NCBI RefSeq assembly: GCF_001865675.1
Contig: NZ_CP011319.1
Location: 2,232,001-2,296,000, forward strand
Length of the DNA stretch: 64,000 bases
Direction: 5' to 3'
Source of the DNA: Janthinobacterium sp. 1_2014MBL_MicDiv
GTDB lineage: Bacteria > Pseudomonadota > Gammaproteobacteria > Burkholderiales > Burkholderiaceae_D
Shown here: positions 17,963-27,891 of the stretch, one piece after another
Layout of the letters: each line of letters opens with the position of its first letter
Numbering within the stretch: position 1 is the stretch's first letter
Program-made: the position numbers and the translations under genes
Notes under the pieces: model-generated
Seen by the model: the letters and a program-made list of their open reading frames with translations, nothing else
What the model was told of the DNA's origin: nothing
Databases searched by the model: none

Positions 17963-19492
17963 TTATTCTTCGCGGCGCAGGTGCGGGAACAGGAGGACGT
18001 CGCGGATGTTCGGCGAATCCGTGATGATCATCATCAGGCGGTCGATGCCGATGCCGCAGCCGCCGGCTGGCGGCATGCCGTATTCCAGCGCGCGGATGTA
18101 GTCGGCGTCGTAGAACATCGCCTCTTCATCGCCGGCGTCCTTGGCCGCTACCTGCGCCAGGAAGCGGGCCGACTGGTCTTCCGCGTCGTTCAACTCGGAG
18201 AAGCCGTTGGCGATCTCGCGGCCCACCATGAACAGCTCGAAGCGTTCGGTGATGCCGGCCACCGTGTCGGAAGCGCGCGCCAGTGGCGACACTTCGACCG
18301 GGTAGTCGATGATGTAGGTCGGTTCCCACAGCTGCGCTTCGGCCGTTTCCTCGAACAGCGCCAGTTGCAGCGCGCCCAGGCCGGCCGTGGCGAACGGCTT
18401 GACGCCGAATTTTTTCAGCTCTTCCTTGATGAATTCGGCATCGTTCAACTGTTCCGGCGTGTAGCCTGGAGCATATTTGTTGATCGCTTCGACGATGGTC
18501 AGGCGATGGAACGGTTTTGCCAGGTCCAGTTCGCGGCCGCCATAGGTCAGCGTGGCGGTGCCGTGCGCGTCGATGGCGGCCTGGCGGATGACGGCTTCCG
18601 TGAAGTCCATCAGCCATTTGTAGTCGGTGTAGGCCGCGTAGAATTCCATCATCGTGAATTCAGGGTTGTGACGGATCGACACGCCTTCGTTGCGGAAGTT
18701 GCGGTTGATCTCGAACACGCGGTCGAAGCCGCCGACGACCAGGCGCTTCAGGTACAGTTCGGGCGCGATGCGCAGGAACATCTGCATGTCGAGCGCATTG
18801 TGGTGCGTGATGAACGGCTTTGCCGCGGCGCCGCCCGGGATCGTGTGCAGCATCGGCGTTTCCACTTCCATGAACTCGTTCTTTTCCATGAAGCGGCGGA
18901 TCGACGAGATGGCGGCGGTACGCGCCTTGAAGGTGCGGCGCGTCTCTTCGTTCATGATCAGGTCGACGTAGCGCTGGCGGTACTTCGTTTCCTGGTCGGC
19001 CAGGCCGTGGAATTTGTCCGGCAGCGGGCGCAGCGACTTGGTGATCAGGCGCAGTTGCGTGACCTTGATGGTCAGTTCGTCCGTCTTGGTCTTGAACAAG
19101 GTGCCTTGCACGCCCAGGATATCGCCCAGGTCATAGTGGTGCAGGGCGGCCATGGCCGCTTCGCCGGTGAGATCCAGCGTGGCGTAGATCTGGATGCGGC
19201 CGTCGGCCTTCGGGCCGGAAGCGTCCTGCAGGGTGGCGAAGGCGGCTTTCTTGCCCGCTTCGCGCTTGAGCATCATGCGGCCGGCCAGCACCACGTGTAC
19301 GGGGTTCTCTTCCAGCTCTTCACGCGACTTGCCGTCGTATTGCGCGTGCAGATCGGCCGCCTTGTGCTCAGGGCGGAAATCGTTCGGGAAGGCGACGCCT
19401 TGTTCGCGCAGTGCGGCCAGCTTGGCGCGGCGCTCGGCGATGATCTTGTTTTCATCGGGGGCGGCGGCTTGTTCTTGGATATCCGTAGTCAT
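17963..19492 (-). CDS. lysS: Lysyl-tRNA synthetase (class II)
   Basis: 509 residues from ATG 19492 (start MTTDIQEQ), matching LysS length; longer readings upstream run into non-coding leader. It has an N-terminal OB-fold anticodon-binding domain, then the class II core with motif 2 ([20 protein letters not shown]) and motif 3 ([12 protein letters not shown]). The enzyme charges tRNA-Lys in the cytosol. Third gene of the prfB-HAD-lysS minus-strand operon, 28 nt after the HAD gene, ending at a strong terminator. prfB-lysS adjacency is widely conserved. Confidence 0.97.
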   Translation of the reverse strand: MTTDIQEQAAAPDENKIIAERRAKLAALREQGVAFPNDFRPEHKAADLHAQYDGKSREELEENPVHVVLAGRMMLKREAGKKAAFATLQDASGPKADGRIQIYATLDLTGEAAMAALHHYDLGDILGVQGTLFKTKTDELTIKVTQLRLITKSLRPLPDKFHGLADQETKYRQRYVDLIMNEETRRTFKARTAAISSIRRFMEKNEFMEVETPMLHTIPGGAAAKPFITHHNALDMQMFLRIAPELYLKRLVVGGFDRVFEINRNFRNEGVSIRHNPEFTMMEFYAAYTDYKWLMDFTEAVIRQAAIDAHGTATLTYGGRELDLAKPFHRLTIVEAINKYAPGYTPEQLNDAEFIKEELKKFGVKPFATAGLGALQLALFEETAEAQLWEPTYIIDYPVEVSPLARASDTVAGITERFELFMVGREIANGFSELNDAEDQSARFLAQVAAKDAGDEEAMFYDADYIRALEYGMPPAGGCGIGIDRLMMIITDSPNIRDVLLFPHLRREE

Positions 19493-19520
19493 GGTGTTCT
19501 TCGTGATTGATGATTGATGG

Positions 19521-20228
19521 TTATGTCGTTGGCGTGCCGGCGGCAAACGCTGCCGGCTGGCTGGCGAACAGCGCCTCGACATCGAGTTGGCTGAAGTCCT
19601 GCGCGATGCAGATGATGTTGTCGAATGCGGCAAACGCGTCGGCCGGCAGGGTGGTGGTCAGGACCACGACCCGCATGCCGGCGCGGCGCGCCGCTTCCAC
19701 GCCCAGGGGCGCGTCTTCGAAGACGATGCAGTGCTGCGGCAGTGCGCCGGCCAGCTGCGCGCCTTTCAGGAAAACGTCCGGATGCGGCTTGCCCCGTTCC
19801 ACGTCGGCGGCGCCGACGATGGCGTCGAAGCGGTGGCGCAGGTCCAGGCCGTCGAGCGTGAACGCGATATTCTCGTTCGGCGCCGCCGTGCCCACCACCA
19901 GCCCGACGCCGGCCTGGCGTGCGCTGGCGATCAGCTGGTCGAAACCGGCCACCGTGGCCAGGTGCGGGCCATACAGCTCGCGGTAGACGACTTCCTTTTC
20001 GGCCAGCAGGGTGACATGGTCGGCATCCTCGCCCAGGTATTTGGCGATGATTTCGTGTCCCTGCCGTCCTGCCGTGTCGCGGAAGAAGGCGTCCGCGTCC
20101 AGCGCATGGCCCTGGCGTTCGAAGAACGCCAGCCACGATTGCGTGTGGAAGGCCATGTTGTCGACGATCGTGCCATCCATGTCGAACAGGAAGGCACGCT
20201 GCGCCACTGCCGGAGCGGAGGCGTTCAT
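19521..20228 (-). CDS. HAD-family phosphatase (beta-phosphoglucomutase-like)
   Basis: 235 residues from ATG 20228. HAD motifs in order: DMDGTIVDN (catalytic Asp pair) near residue 16, VGTAAPNEN (motif II region), [11 protein letters not shown] (motif III Lys) and [16 protein letters not shown] (motif IV acidic pair). The cap insert after motif I fits subfamily IA phosphatases and phosphomutases acting on sugar phosphates. It starts 2 nt after prfB stops and precedes lysS by 28 nt, so it is co-expressed with them. The precise substrate is unknown. Confidence 0.85.
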   Translation of the reverse strand: MNASAPAVAQRAFLFDMDGTIVDNMAFHTQSWLAFFERQGHALDADAFFRDTAGRQGHEIIAKYLGEDADHVTLLAEKEVVYRELYGPHLATVAGFDQLIASARQAGVGLVVGTAAPNENIAFTLDGLDLRHRFDAIVGAADVERGKPHPDVFLKGAQLAGALPQHCIVFEDAPLGVEAARRAGMRVVVLTTTLPADAFAAFDNIICIAQDFSQLDVEALFASQPAAFAAGTPTT

Positions 20229-20230
20229 CC

Positions 20231-21335
20231 TTACACGCCCTGTTTCAGCGAGGCGGAGATGAAGTCGTCGATGTCGCCATCGAGCACGCCCTTGGTATTG
20301 CCCGTCTCGAAACCGGTGCGCAAATCCTTGATGCGCGACTGGTCCAGCACGTAGGAGCGGATCTGGTGACCCCAGCCCACGTCCGTCTTCGAGTCTTCCA
20401 GCTTTTGCTGCTCGCTCATGCGCTTGCGCAGTTCGTGCTCGTACAGCTTGGCTTTCAGCATTTCCATCGCTTCGGCGCGGTTGCGGTGCTGCGAACGGTC
20501 GTTCTGGCACTGCACCACGATGCCGGTCGGCGCGTGGGTCATGCGGACGGCGGAGTCGGTTTTATTGATGTGCTGACCACCGGCGCCCGACGCGCGGTAG
20601 GTGTCGACGCGGATATCGGCCGGGTTGACGTCGATCTCGATCGAATCGTCGACCTCCGGATACACGAACAGCGACGTAAACGAGGTATGGCGGCCGTTGG
20701 CCGAGTCGAATGGCGACTTGCGCACCAGGCGGTGCACGCCCGTTTCCGTGCGCAGGAAGCCGTAGGCGTGGTCGCCCTCGACCTTCAGCGTGGCCGTCTT
20801 GATGCCGGCCACCTCGCCGTCGGACTGCTCGAGGATCTCGACCTTGAAGCCCTTGCGTTCGCAATAGCGCAGGTACTGGCGCAGCAGCATCGAGGCCCAG
20901 TCCTGGGCTTCCGTACCGCCGGCGCCGGCCTGGATGTCGATGAAGCAGTTGTTCGGATCCATCGGATTGTTGAACATCCGGCGGAACTCCATGCTTTCGA
21001 TGACCTTGCGGATTTCCTGCACGTCTTGCTCGATCGCTTCCAGCGTCTCTTCGTCGCCCTCTTCACGGGCCATGTCGAACAGGTCCTTCGTGTCGCGCAG
21101 GTCGGCGTCGGCCTTGGTCAGCGTGAAGACGATGGCTTCCAGCGCCTTCTTCTCCTTGCCGAGGTCCTGGGCGCGCTTGGGATCGTTCCAGACGGTAGGA
21201 TCTTCCAGTTCTTCGTTGACTTGCTCTAGTTTCTCCGACTTGACAGTGAAGTCAAAGATACCTCCGAAGTTCGGCTTCGCGGACCGTGAGGTCGGAGAGC
21301 AGGGCGGAGATGAGATTGATGCGTTCGGCTTCCAT
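20231..21335 (-). CDS. prfB: Peptide chain release factor 2 (with programmed +1 frameshift)
   Basis: RF2 recognises UGA and UAA stop codons. Two frames join to give 367 residues. The first part ([20 protein letters not shown] then AELRRYL) runs from ATG 21335 to an in-frame TGA at 21252-21254. The rest reads on in +1 after CTT-TGA-C, with an internal Shine-Dalgarno-like GGAGG just upstream (CGGAGGTATCTTTGAC), exactly the autoregulatory frameshift site of bacterial prfB. Downstream are the GGQ loop ([17 protein letters not shown]) and the SPF-type tripeptide in VRKSPFDS. Low RF2 raises frameshifting and restores synthesis. First gene of the operon with the HAD gene and lysS. Confidence 0.96.
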
Positions 21336-21558
21336 AATGTTCTGGTCTTCTATGGTGAAATCAAACCCTGAATTATACGCGAGCGCGGGCCGTTTCCGAT
21401 GCCGGTGGCGCCGAATCGGTGGCGCGCGCAGCAATAAAAGCACTAATTTGCTGCATTTACGACAATGTTCTACCCAGCGTCACGGCTGTTTTATGCCTTG
21501 ATGGCCGCTGCCGTGCTGCGTATGATGCTGGCGATATTGTCTTTCCACAGGAATCCTC

Positions 21559-23604
21559 ATGTGCCACCCCCTGCGCCAGCTCCCCCGTCTCGCCCTGTTA
21601 CCGCTGCTGCTGGCCGGCTGCGGCGCCTTGCCGCCCGCCGCCAACAGCCCTATCCACGCGCCATCGGCCGCGCCGGCCGGCAGCAGCGCCACCCTGGCCC
21701 TGCTGGAGACGACGGATTTGCACGCGAACGTGCTCAGTTATGACTATTACAAGCTGCAGGCGGAGCCGTCGATCGGCCTGGAACGCACGGCGGCCCTGAT
21801 CGCGCAGGCGCGCGCCGAATTCCCGAACACGCTGTTGCTCGACAACGGCGACACCATCCAGGGCACGGCGCTGGCCGACTACCAGGCGCTGGTAAAACCG
21901 CTGGCCTGCGACCAGACGCTGGCCATCTACAAGGCCATGAATTTGCTGAAAGTGGACGGCGGCGGCATCGGCAACCATGAATTCAACTACGGCCTGGCGT
22001 TCCTGAGCCAGGTGACGGGCAACCAGTTCGACGTCGACAGCGTCGATGCGGCCAAGCCGCGCTGCGCCGGCCCGCAATTCCCGCAAGTGCTGGCCAACGT
22101 CTACAGCGTCAAGAGCGGCAAGCCGCTGTTCGCGCCGTATCACATCATCGCCAAGCAGATCACGGCCACCGGCCCCGATGGCCAGCCCGTCACGAGCACG
22201 GTCAAGGTGGGCATCATCAGCTTTGCGCCGCCGACCATCATGGCGTGGGACAAGCGCTGGCTGGAAGGGCGCGTCTACACGCAGGGCGTGCGCGAGACGG
22301 CGGAAAAATTCATCCCCGAGATGCGCGCCAGGGGCGCCGAGCTGGTGGTGGCCATCTCGCACGGCGGCCTCGATGACAGCCCGTATTCGCCGACCATGGA
22401 AAACGGCAATTACTACCTGTCGCAAGTGCCGGGCGTGGACGCCATGCTGATCGGCCATTCGCACCAGCTGTTCCCGAACGCCACGAGCACCGTGCCGCAG
22501 TTCAATTTGCCCGGCGTCGACAAGGTCAAAGGCACGGTCAACGGCGTGCCCACCGTGATGGCCAATCTGTGGGGCAAGCACCTGGGCGTGATCGGCTTGC
22601 GCCTGCGCCACGACGGCCGGCAGTGGGTCGTCGACAAGGCGCAGACCACGGTGGAAGCACGCGGCATCCAGAACGCGGACAAGAGCTATGTGGCGCCCGA
22701 TGCGGCCATCGCCAGGCTGGTGGCGGAAGAGCACGCGGCGACCATCGCCTACGTGCAGACGCCCGTGGGCGCCACCGACTTCCGCATGTCGACGTATTTC
22801 GCCGACGTGGGCGACGTCAGCGCCATCGAAGTGGTGAACCAGGCGCAATCGGGCTACCTGGCCGCCTACGTGAAGGCCAACCTGCCGCAGTATGCGCACT
22901 TGCCCGTGCTGTCGATGTCGTCGCCGTTCAAGAGCGGCTCGGCCGGCGTATCTGATTACACGGACGTCAAGGCGGGCAACGTGGCGCTGAATAACGCGGC
23001 CGACCTGTACCTGTACCCGAACGCGCTGTACGGCGTGAAGATGAATGGCGCGGAACTGAAGGCCTGGCTGGAACAGTCGGCGCGGCGCTTCAATACCATC
23101 GATGTCAACAAGACCGAGCCGCAGGAACTGGTCAACACGGCCCACCCGAGCTACAACTTCGACGCCATCACCAGCGCCGACGTGCGCTACCAGATCGACA
23201 TCACGCAGCCGCCAGGGCATCGCATCCAGGGGCTGACGTACCAGGGCAAGCCGGTGGACTCCAGCCAGGAATTCCTCATCGCGACGAATAATTACCGCGC
23301 CAGCGGCGGCGGCAATTTCCCCGGCCTCGATGGCAGCAAGACGGTGGTGGCCTCGCCCGACAACAACCGCGAACTGCTGATCGCCTACGTCACGCAGGAA
23401 AAACACCTGACGCGCGCGAAAAACGGCTCGGCGCGCAGCTGGCGCTTCGCCAGGGCCGCCACGAAAGGCCCCGTGGTCTTCCATTCGGCGCCGAACGTCA
23501 TCGAACTGGCCAAGGCGGCCGGCATCGCCAACGTCACGCAGCTGAAGGCCGACGATGGTGCTGGCAAGGGCTTTGCGCTGTACCAGCTCGACCTGTCGAA
23601 ATGA
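21559..23604 (+). CDS. cpdB: 2',3'-cyclic-nucleotide 2'-phosphodiesterase/3'-nucleotidase, lipoprotein form
   Basis: 681 residues. The signal peptide has lipobox LLAGC, so this form is membrane-anchored, unlike the soluble periplasmic E. coli enzyme (647 aa). The metallophosphoesterase domain shows ETTDLHANVLSYDY, LLDNGDTIQGTALADY, GNHEFNYGL and MLIGHSHQLFP; the C-terminal 5'-nucleotidase domain carries the substrate-stacking region (NNYRASGGGNFPG). It degrades extracellular 2',3'-cyclic nucleotides and 3'-nucleotides, supporting phosphate and nucleoside scavenging. AGGAA ribosome site. Its stop overlaps the start of the Sel1-like gene. Confidence 0.93.
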   Translation: MCHPLRQLPRLALLPLLLAGCGALPPAANSPIHAPSAAPAGSSATLALLETTDLHANVLSYDYYKLQAEPSIGLERTAALIAQARAEFPNTLLLDNGDTIQGTALADYQALVKPLACDQTLAIYKAMNLLKVDGGGIGNHEFNYGLAFLSQVTGNQFDVDSVDAAKPRCAGPQFPQVLANVYSVKSGKPLFAPYHIIAKQITATGPDGQPVTSTVKVGIISFAPPTIMAWDKRWLEGRVYTQGVRETAEKFIPEMRARGAELVVAISHGGLDDSPYSPTMENGNYYLSQVPGVDAMLIGHSHQLFPNATSTVPQFNLPGVDKVKGTVNGVPTVMANLWGKHLGVIGLRLRHDGRQWVVDKAQTTVEARGIQNADKSYVAPDAAIARLVAEEHAATIAYVQTPVGATDFRMSTYFADVGDVSAIEVVNQAQSGYLAAYVKANLPQYAHLPVLSMSSPFKSGSAGVSDYTDVKAGNVALNNAADLYLYPNALYGVKMNGAELKAWLEQSARRFNTIDVNKTEPQELVNTAHPSYNFDAITSADVRYQIDITQPPGHRIQGLTYQGKPVDSSQEFLIATNNYRASGGGNFPGLDGSKTVVASPDNNRELLIAYVTQEKHLTRAKNGSARSWRFARAATKGPVVFHSAPNVIELAKAAGIANVTQLKADDGAGKGFALYQLDLSK

Positions 23605-24113
23605 AGCTGACGGCTTGGCTGCTGGCGGCCGCCCTGGCTTCCCCCCTGGCGTCGCCGCTGGCGCAGGCCGGCGCCGATCCCGCCGCGCAAGTGGTGCAGG
23701 CGAAGGCGCTGATGCGCGCCGGCGCAGCATCGCAGCCGGCCGCGCGTGCGCTGTTCCGGCAGGCGGCGGGGCAGGGCAGCGGCGCGGCCGCATATTATCT
23801 GGGCCTGATGCTGAAGAACGGCATGGGCGGCGCGCAGGACAGCGGCGCCGCCTTGCACTGGCTGCAACTGGCCGCGCAGCGTCAGGTGGCGCCGGCCATG
23901 TTCATCGTGGCGAACATGCTGCTGGACAGCGACGAGGACAAGGCGCGCTTTTGGCTCGATGCCGCCTGCGAGCTCGAATACCCGGAAGCGTTGCAGCAAA
24001 AATCCGTCGCCGTGGGCGAAGGCAGGATGGGCTATGCGCACAGCGAAGAGCTGGCGAACCTGTACCTGAAAATGGCGACGCATGCGATGGGGCACCGGGC
24101 CGCCGAACCTTGA
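23601..24113 (+). CDS. Secreted Sel1/TPR-like repeat protein (170 aa)
   Basis: The start ATG overlaps the cpdB stop (ATGA), so translation is coupled. A signal peptide ends near LAQA/GA. The mature part has helix-pair repeats of the Sel1 type: AARALFRQAAGQGSGAAAYY, then ALHWLQLAAQRQVAPAMFIV, then ARFWLDAACELEYPEAL. Such proteins are protein-interaction scaffolds. A periplasmic partner role for CpdB is suggested only by the coupling. Confidence 0.72.
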   Translation: MKLTAWLLAAALASPLASPLAQAGADPAAQVVQAKALMRAGAASQPAARALFRQAAGQGSGAAAYYLGLMLKNGMGGAQDSGAALHWLQLAAQRQVAPAMFIVANMLLDSDEDKARFWLDAACELEYPEALQQKSVAVGEGRMGYAHSEELANLYLKMATHAMGHRAAEP

Positions 24114-24127
24114 TGATGTGAGCCGAG

Positions 24128-24193
24128 CATTGCTTATTTTTCTCAAGATATATTTATTCCATTAAATAAGGCCATTGCTTATATTTTCTTCTC
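24128..24193. repeat. Direct repeat upstream of the second heparinase-family gene
   Basis: CATTGCTTAT occurs at 24128 and again at 24173, each followed by a T/C-rich tract, within an AT-rich 180-nt leader. Spacing is 45 nt. It could be a regulator-binding pair for the downstream gene; low support. Confidence 0.3.
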
Positions 24194-24297
24194 TATTTTT
24201 CACTGTTGGCGCTCAGTTATTGTTGTTTTCAAAAGATTCGTGGCAGTATGCGGGAAGTATTTTTTTGATAACTTCATGATGAAAATAGAGGAAACGC

Positions 24298-27200
24298 ATG
24301 GCAATGCAAGCAATGGCAAGGCAATCCGGTTGTCAGGTTCCCGCGCGTCGGCCAGGCAAACGATGGCTGCATGCGGGCCTGGGCGTGCTGGCGATGGCGG
24401 CGTCTGCCGCGATGGCGCAACTGCCCGCGCCCGTCAAGACGGGCCATCCGAAGCTGTTTGTCAGCCAGGCCGGCTTTGATCTTCTCAAGGCACAACTGCC
24501 TTATTACCCCGCCGCGCGTTTCCCCGCCACCAGGGGCAGCATCAGTTTTCAGTTGCTGGCACAGCACAAGGATAGCCGCGACGGGGTGAATCAAAACATT
24601 TTCGGCCAGCACGTCAGTGTTGGCAATACGATTCTGATACGCCATGTGGATGGATGGGATGTGCCGGCCGTGGCGGGAAGCAAGGGGACGGTGGGTGTCC
24701 AGTTCGCATTGCTGAAGAATGGCGTGTATGCCTCGAGCACGCAGGTCAACTTGACGCCAGGCGTGCTGTCCAGGATGAAATTTTCATGGGATAGCCAGGC
24801 GCACCGGGTCGGGCTGACGGTGAACGATGTCGCCATTCCCACCATCTGGAATACGGCCCTGGGCGTGCCCGTCGAGTGGCAGGCGGATGCGCAGATATTC
24901 AGCCTCGGCGGCCGGTACAAGGAAGACATGCAGGATTTCGTCCTGCGCGACGGGCAGGGCACGGCATTGATCGGCTATCCCACCCGGGATACGGGTCTCA
25001 ATACCGCCTGGAATGCATTTATCTATGCGGCAGACAGGCGCCTGGCGGAAATCCATAGCTGCGCCACGATCGCGCCCACGTCGGCCGCTTTTCCGAAATC
25101 GTGCAAGGTGGCCACCGGGCATCGCGGGACGATCTATGAAAGCGCGCAATTGCTGTCCATGGCATGGTTGCTGACGGAAAAGGACAAGTACAGGCAGGGC
25201 CTGCTGACGTACGCGGACATGCTGCTGGCGAGCCCACTTCCCGCCGGCAATGAATGGTCGATGGGGGGCAGGGTGGCCGCCATGGGGCTGATGTATGACT
25301 GGCTATATGACTTGATGGGCAGCGTGAATGTGCCCGCCGCGCTCGGCACGGGGCCGTACCGGAACATGCTGGCGCAGAGAATCAAGGAGACGATAGCGGC
25401 GGAAAATACGCTGCCGGCACATGATCACCTGGTGGCGTCCATGTGCGGCAGCGGGCAGCATTTGCGCGACACGAGCACGGTCTTCGATTGCGAGCAGAAA
25501 CCCGTGTACGAACACTGGAACCGCGGCGCGACGCCCTCGATTGCCAATTACTATGTCAGCGGCCACGCCTTCAGTGCCGTGACGAACATGGCGCTGGGCT
25601 TGCTGGCCATCGCCGAGGAGCACCCCGAAGTCGTGCCGATGATCGACACGGCGTATGCGCATTTCGACAAGGGTTTCATGGCCGCGCGCGCCGCCATTTC
25701 CGCCGATGGCGGCCACCAGATGGGCTTTGCGTATGGCGTGTCGAGCATCCCTGAGCGCTTGCTGTTGTGGCGCACGGCGCTCGACAATGGCGACGGCACG
25801 CCGCTGTTGCAGGCGGACTGGCAGGATCAGTTGCTGTATCCCTATATCTACGGCTTGCGCAGCGACGGCCTGTTCCCTTCCAGCGGCGACAACTATGATT
25901 TCCCCGTAGGCAATCCACTGCTCGGGCAATTGGCGCGTGGCGTGGCCAGCGTTGGCGGCGATGGCGTCGCCTGGTCCTTCTATCGCGAGCAGGTCGCGAC
26001 GCGTCGCGGCGGTGGCGACGAGATCCTGGAGCGCCTGTTCTGGCCAACCCCGGTGGCGCCCGCGCCGATACCAGGCCTGCCGCTGGCGCGCCATTTCAGG
26101 GTCTCGGGCCAGGTGCTGATGCGCGACAGCTGGGATTATGCGCAGGCCACCGTGCTGGACTTCAAATCATCGTCGTTCGCGGCGCAGAATCACCAGCACG
26201 CGGACCAGAACAGCTTTTCGCTGTATTACAAGGCGCCCTTGCTGCTCGATACGGGCTTGTATGACAGCTATGAAAGCGTGCACTGGTGGAATTACTACAC
26301 GCGCAGCGTGGCGCATAACACGATCACGGTCTACGATACGGTGGACGATGCGACGGAGCTGCTCATGAACGGCGTGAGCGGCCTGAGCCGCGATGGCGGG
26401 CAGTGGCTGCAGGCGCGGCAACAGAGCTATCCGACAATCGACGAGATCCAGCCTGGCGGCGTGAATGCGCTCGATGGCATCGTGCGCTATGAAAATACGC
26501 CGGAATATACCTATACCAGCGGCAATGCCAGCAAGGCTTATTCGGCGACCAGGCTGGACCGGAATAACGGTTTCGTGCGCCAAGTCCTGTTTCTGCGCCA
26601 GCCGGCGTTCTGGCCCAAGCCCGTGACGCTGGTCTTCGACAGCGTGCGCAGCAAGCGTGGCTTGCCAGCCACCTTTTTGCTGCATACGGCGCATGACCCG
26701 GTGGCCAATACGGCCAATACGAGCAATCTCGGCGATGGGCACTACAAGCTCGGCTACAGTGAGGGACAGCGGCGCATCGCCACCGTGCGCAACGGCGAGG
26801 GCATGCTGATCGTGCAAACCGTGCTGCCGGAAAATGCCGTCGTGCACAAGGTCGGCGGCCTCGATCATGACGGCACCGTGTGTCGGCAGATGAGCCCGGT
26901 CAAGGCGAACGAACAATGGGCCAGCAGCGGCGATTGCCGCTTCATGGTGCGCCGCCGCCAGGCCGATGGCAGCGATCTGTGGTTCAACCATGCGCCGCAG
27001 ACGAGCGAGCAAAAAACCACGAATGAGGATGTGGGTGTTTGGCGCCTGGAAGTCACCTCGGCAACGGCACCGGCGGCCAATGCGCCCGAGTATTTCCTGC
27101 ACACGCTGTTTGTTGCCGACAACGATGGCGCCAGCGGCACGGCCCAGCCGCCCGATACGCGGCGCCTGGCGGCCGCGGCCAACACCGAGGCGCTGTTGCT

Positions 27201-27432
27201 GGGCAGTCAGCTGCACGTGCTGTTCAACCGCGACGTGACGCCCGCCGCCCGCATGGACTGGACTTCGCCGCTGGCGGCCGGCGCCATCCTGGCCACGGGC
27301 TTGAAGCCTGGCGTCCATTATGCGCTGACGTCGGCGCCCGCGGCCGGCGCGTTCGCCCGCAGCCTGGTCGAGGTGGTGCCAGGGCCGGGCACGCACCTGA
27401 GTTCGGATCAGGGCGTGCTCAGCATCGAGTAA
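24298..27432 (+). CDS. Secreted heparinase II/III-family protein (1044 aa)
   Basis: Signal peptide of about 40 residues ending MAASAAMA/QL; start ATG 24298 with AGAGGA just upstream. Residues about 75-205 form a beta-sandwich, LamG-like insert (a segment around WDSQAHRVGLTVNDV) not seen in the 4.7-7.6 kb lyase. An alpha-helical toroid follows (about 210-580). The heparinase C-terminal beta domain starts with NHQHADQNSF at 631-640 and RSVAHNTITVYD. Probably a periplasmic or extracellular polysaccharide lyase, substrate unknown. Compared with the first lyase, the Tyr of NHEHYDAGHF is replaced by Ala here, so activity or specificity may differ. It stands alone after a long AT-rich leader. Confidence 0.8.
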   Translation: MAMQAMARQSGCQVPARRPGKRWLHAGLGVLAMAASAAMAQLPAPVKTGHPKLFVSQAGFDLLKAQLPYYPAARFPATRGSISFQLLAQHKDSRDGVNQNIFGQHVSVGNTILIRHVDGWDVPAVAGSKGTVGVQFALLKNGVYASSTQVNLTPGVLSRMKFSWDSQAHRVGLTVNDVAIPTIWNTALGVPVEWQADAQIFSLGGRYKEDMQDFVLRDGQGTALIGYPTRDTGLNTAWNAFIYAADRRLAEIHSCATIAPTSAAFPKSCKVATGHRGTIYESAQLLSMAWLLTEKDKYRQGLLTYADMLLASPLPAGNEWSMGGRVAAMGLMYDWLYDLMGSVNVPAALGTGPYRNMLAQRIKETIAAENTLPAHDHLVASMCGSGQHLRDTSTVFDCEQKPVYEHWNRGATPSIANYYVSGHAFSAVTNMALGLLAIAEEHPEVVPMIDTAYAHFDKGFMAARAAISADGGHQMGFAYGVSSIPERLLLWRTALDNGDGTPLLQADWQDQLLYPYIYGLRSDGLFPSSGDNYDFPVGNPLLGQLARGVASVGGDGVAWSFYREQVATRRGGGDEILERLFWPTPVAPAPIPGLPLARHFRVSGQVLMRDSWDYAQATVLDFKSSSFAAQNHQHADQNSFSLYYKAPLLLDTGLYDSYESVHWWNYYTRSVAHNTITVYDTVDDATELLMNGVSGLSRDGGQWLQARQQSYPTIDEIQPGGVNALDGIVRYENTPEYTYTSGNASKAYSATRLDRNNGFVRQVLFLRQPAFWPKPVTLVFDSVRSKRGLPATFLLHTAHDPVANTANTSNLGDGHYKLGYSEGQRRIATVRNGEGMLIVQTVLPENAVVHKVGGLDHDGTVCRQMSPVKANEQWASSGDCRFMVRRRQADGSDLWFNHAPQTSEQKTTNEDVGVWRLEVTSATAPAANAPEYFLHTLFVADNDGASGTAQPPDTRRLAAAANTEALLLGSQLHVLFNRDVTPAARMDWTSPLAAGAILATGLKPGVHYALTSAPAAGAFARSLVEVVPGPGTHLSSDQGVLSIE

Positions 27433-27453
27433 GCCGCTTGCCTGCTGGCCGGG

Positions 27454-27867
27454 TCAGGCCGCCTCGTCCTTCTTCGGCTTGGCGCGCAAGGCCGCCGCCG
27501 CCTCGCCGATGGCGAACGGGTCGCGCGACAGGATGGCCGCGCCCAGGTCGACCAGCCTGGCCGCGGCGTGGATGGCGGCCTTGACGTCGGCGATGCGCTT
27601 GAGCTGCGCCTTGCCTTTGGCGATGGCGGCGTCGATGTCGCCGCGCGCCTGCTCGGCACCCTCGGCGATCAGCACGATGCCGAAGGCGCGGAACAGCGAC
27701 ACCATCTGGTCCAGGTGGTGCTCGTATTGTTCCAGCAGCGCGCGTTCCTCCGCCGACAGCGCGGGGCGGGCGCGGATGCGCAATTCCAGCACCAGGCTCG
27801 ATGCCTGCGCCAGGCTGTCGGCGATGGCGAACGATTCGTCCTTCGTCAGTTCGGTCAGTTGGGCCAT
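27454..27867 (-). CDS. Hypothetical helical protein (137 aa)
   Basis: A soluble, almost wholly helical protein without signal peptide (start MAQLTELTKDESFAIADSLA), charged C-terminus KPKKDEAA. A hydrophobic Ala-rich segment lies at residues 60-75. It begins 24 nt after the upstream lipoprotein gene stops, so the two form an operon. No family recognised. Confidence 0.62.
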   Translation of the reverse strand: MAQLTELTKDESFAIADSLAQASSLVLELRIRARPALSAEERALLEQYEHHLDQMVSLFRAFGIVLIAEGAEQARGDIDAAIAKGKAQLKRIADVKAAIHAAARLVDLGAAILSRDPFAIGEAAAALRAKPKKDEAA

Positions 27868-27891
27868 GGGATTCTCCAGTGGACGCGCCGC

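Noticed and set aside
21598..23793. A 731-residue minus-strand frame
   Set aside because: Antisense to cpdB, whose lipobox and catalytic motifs are clear.
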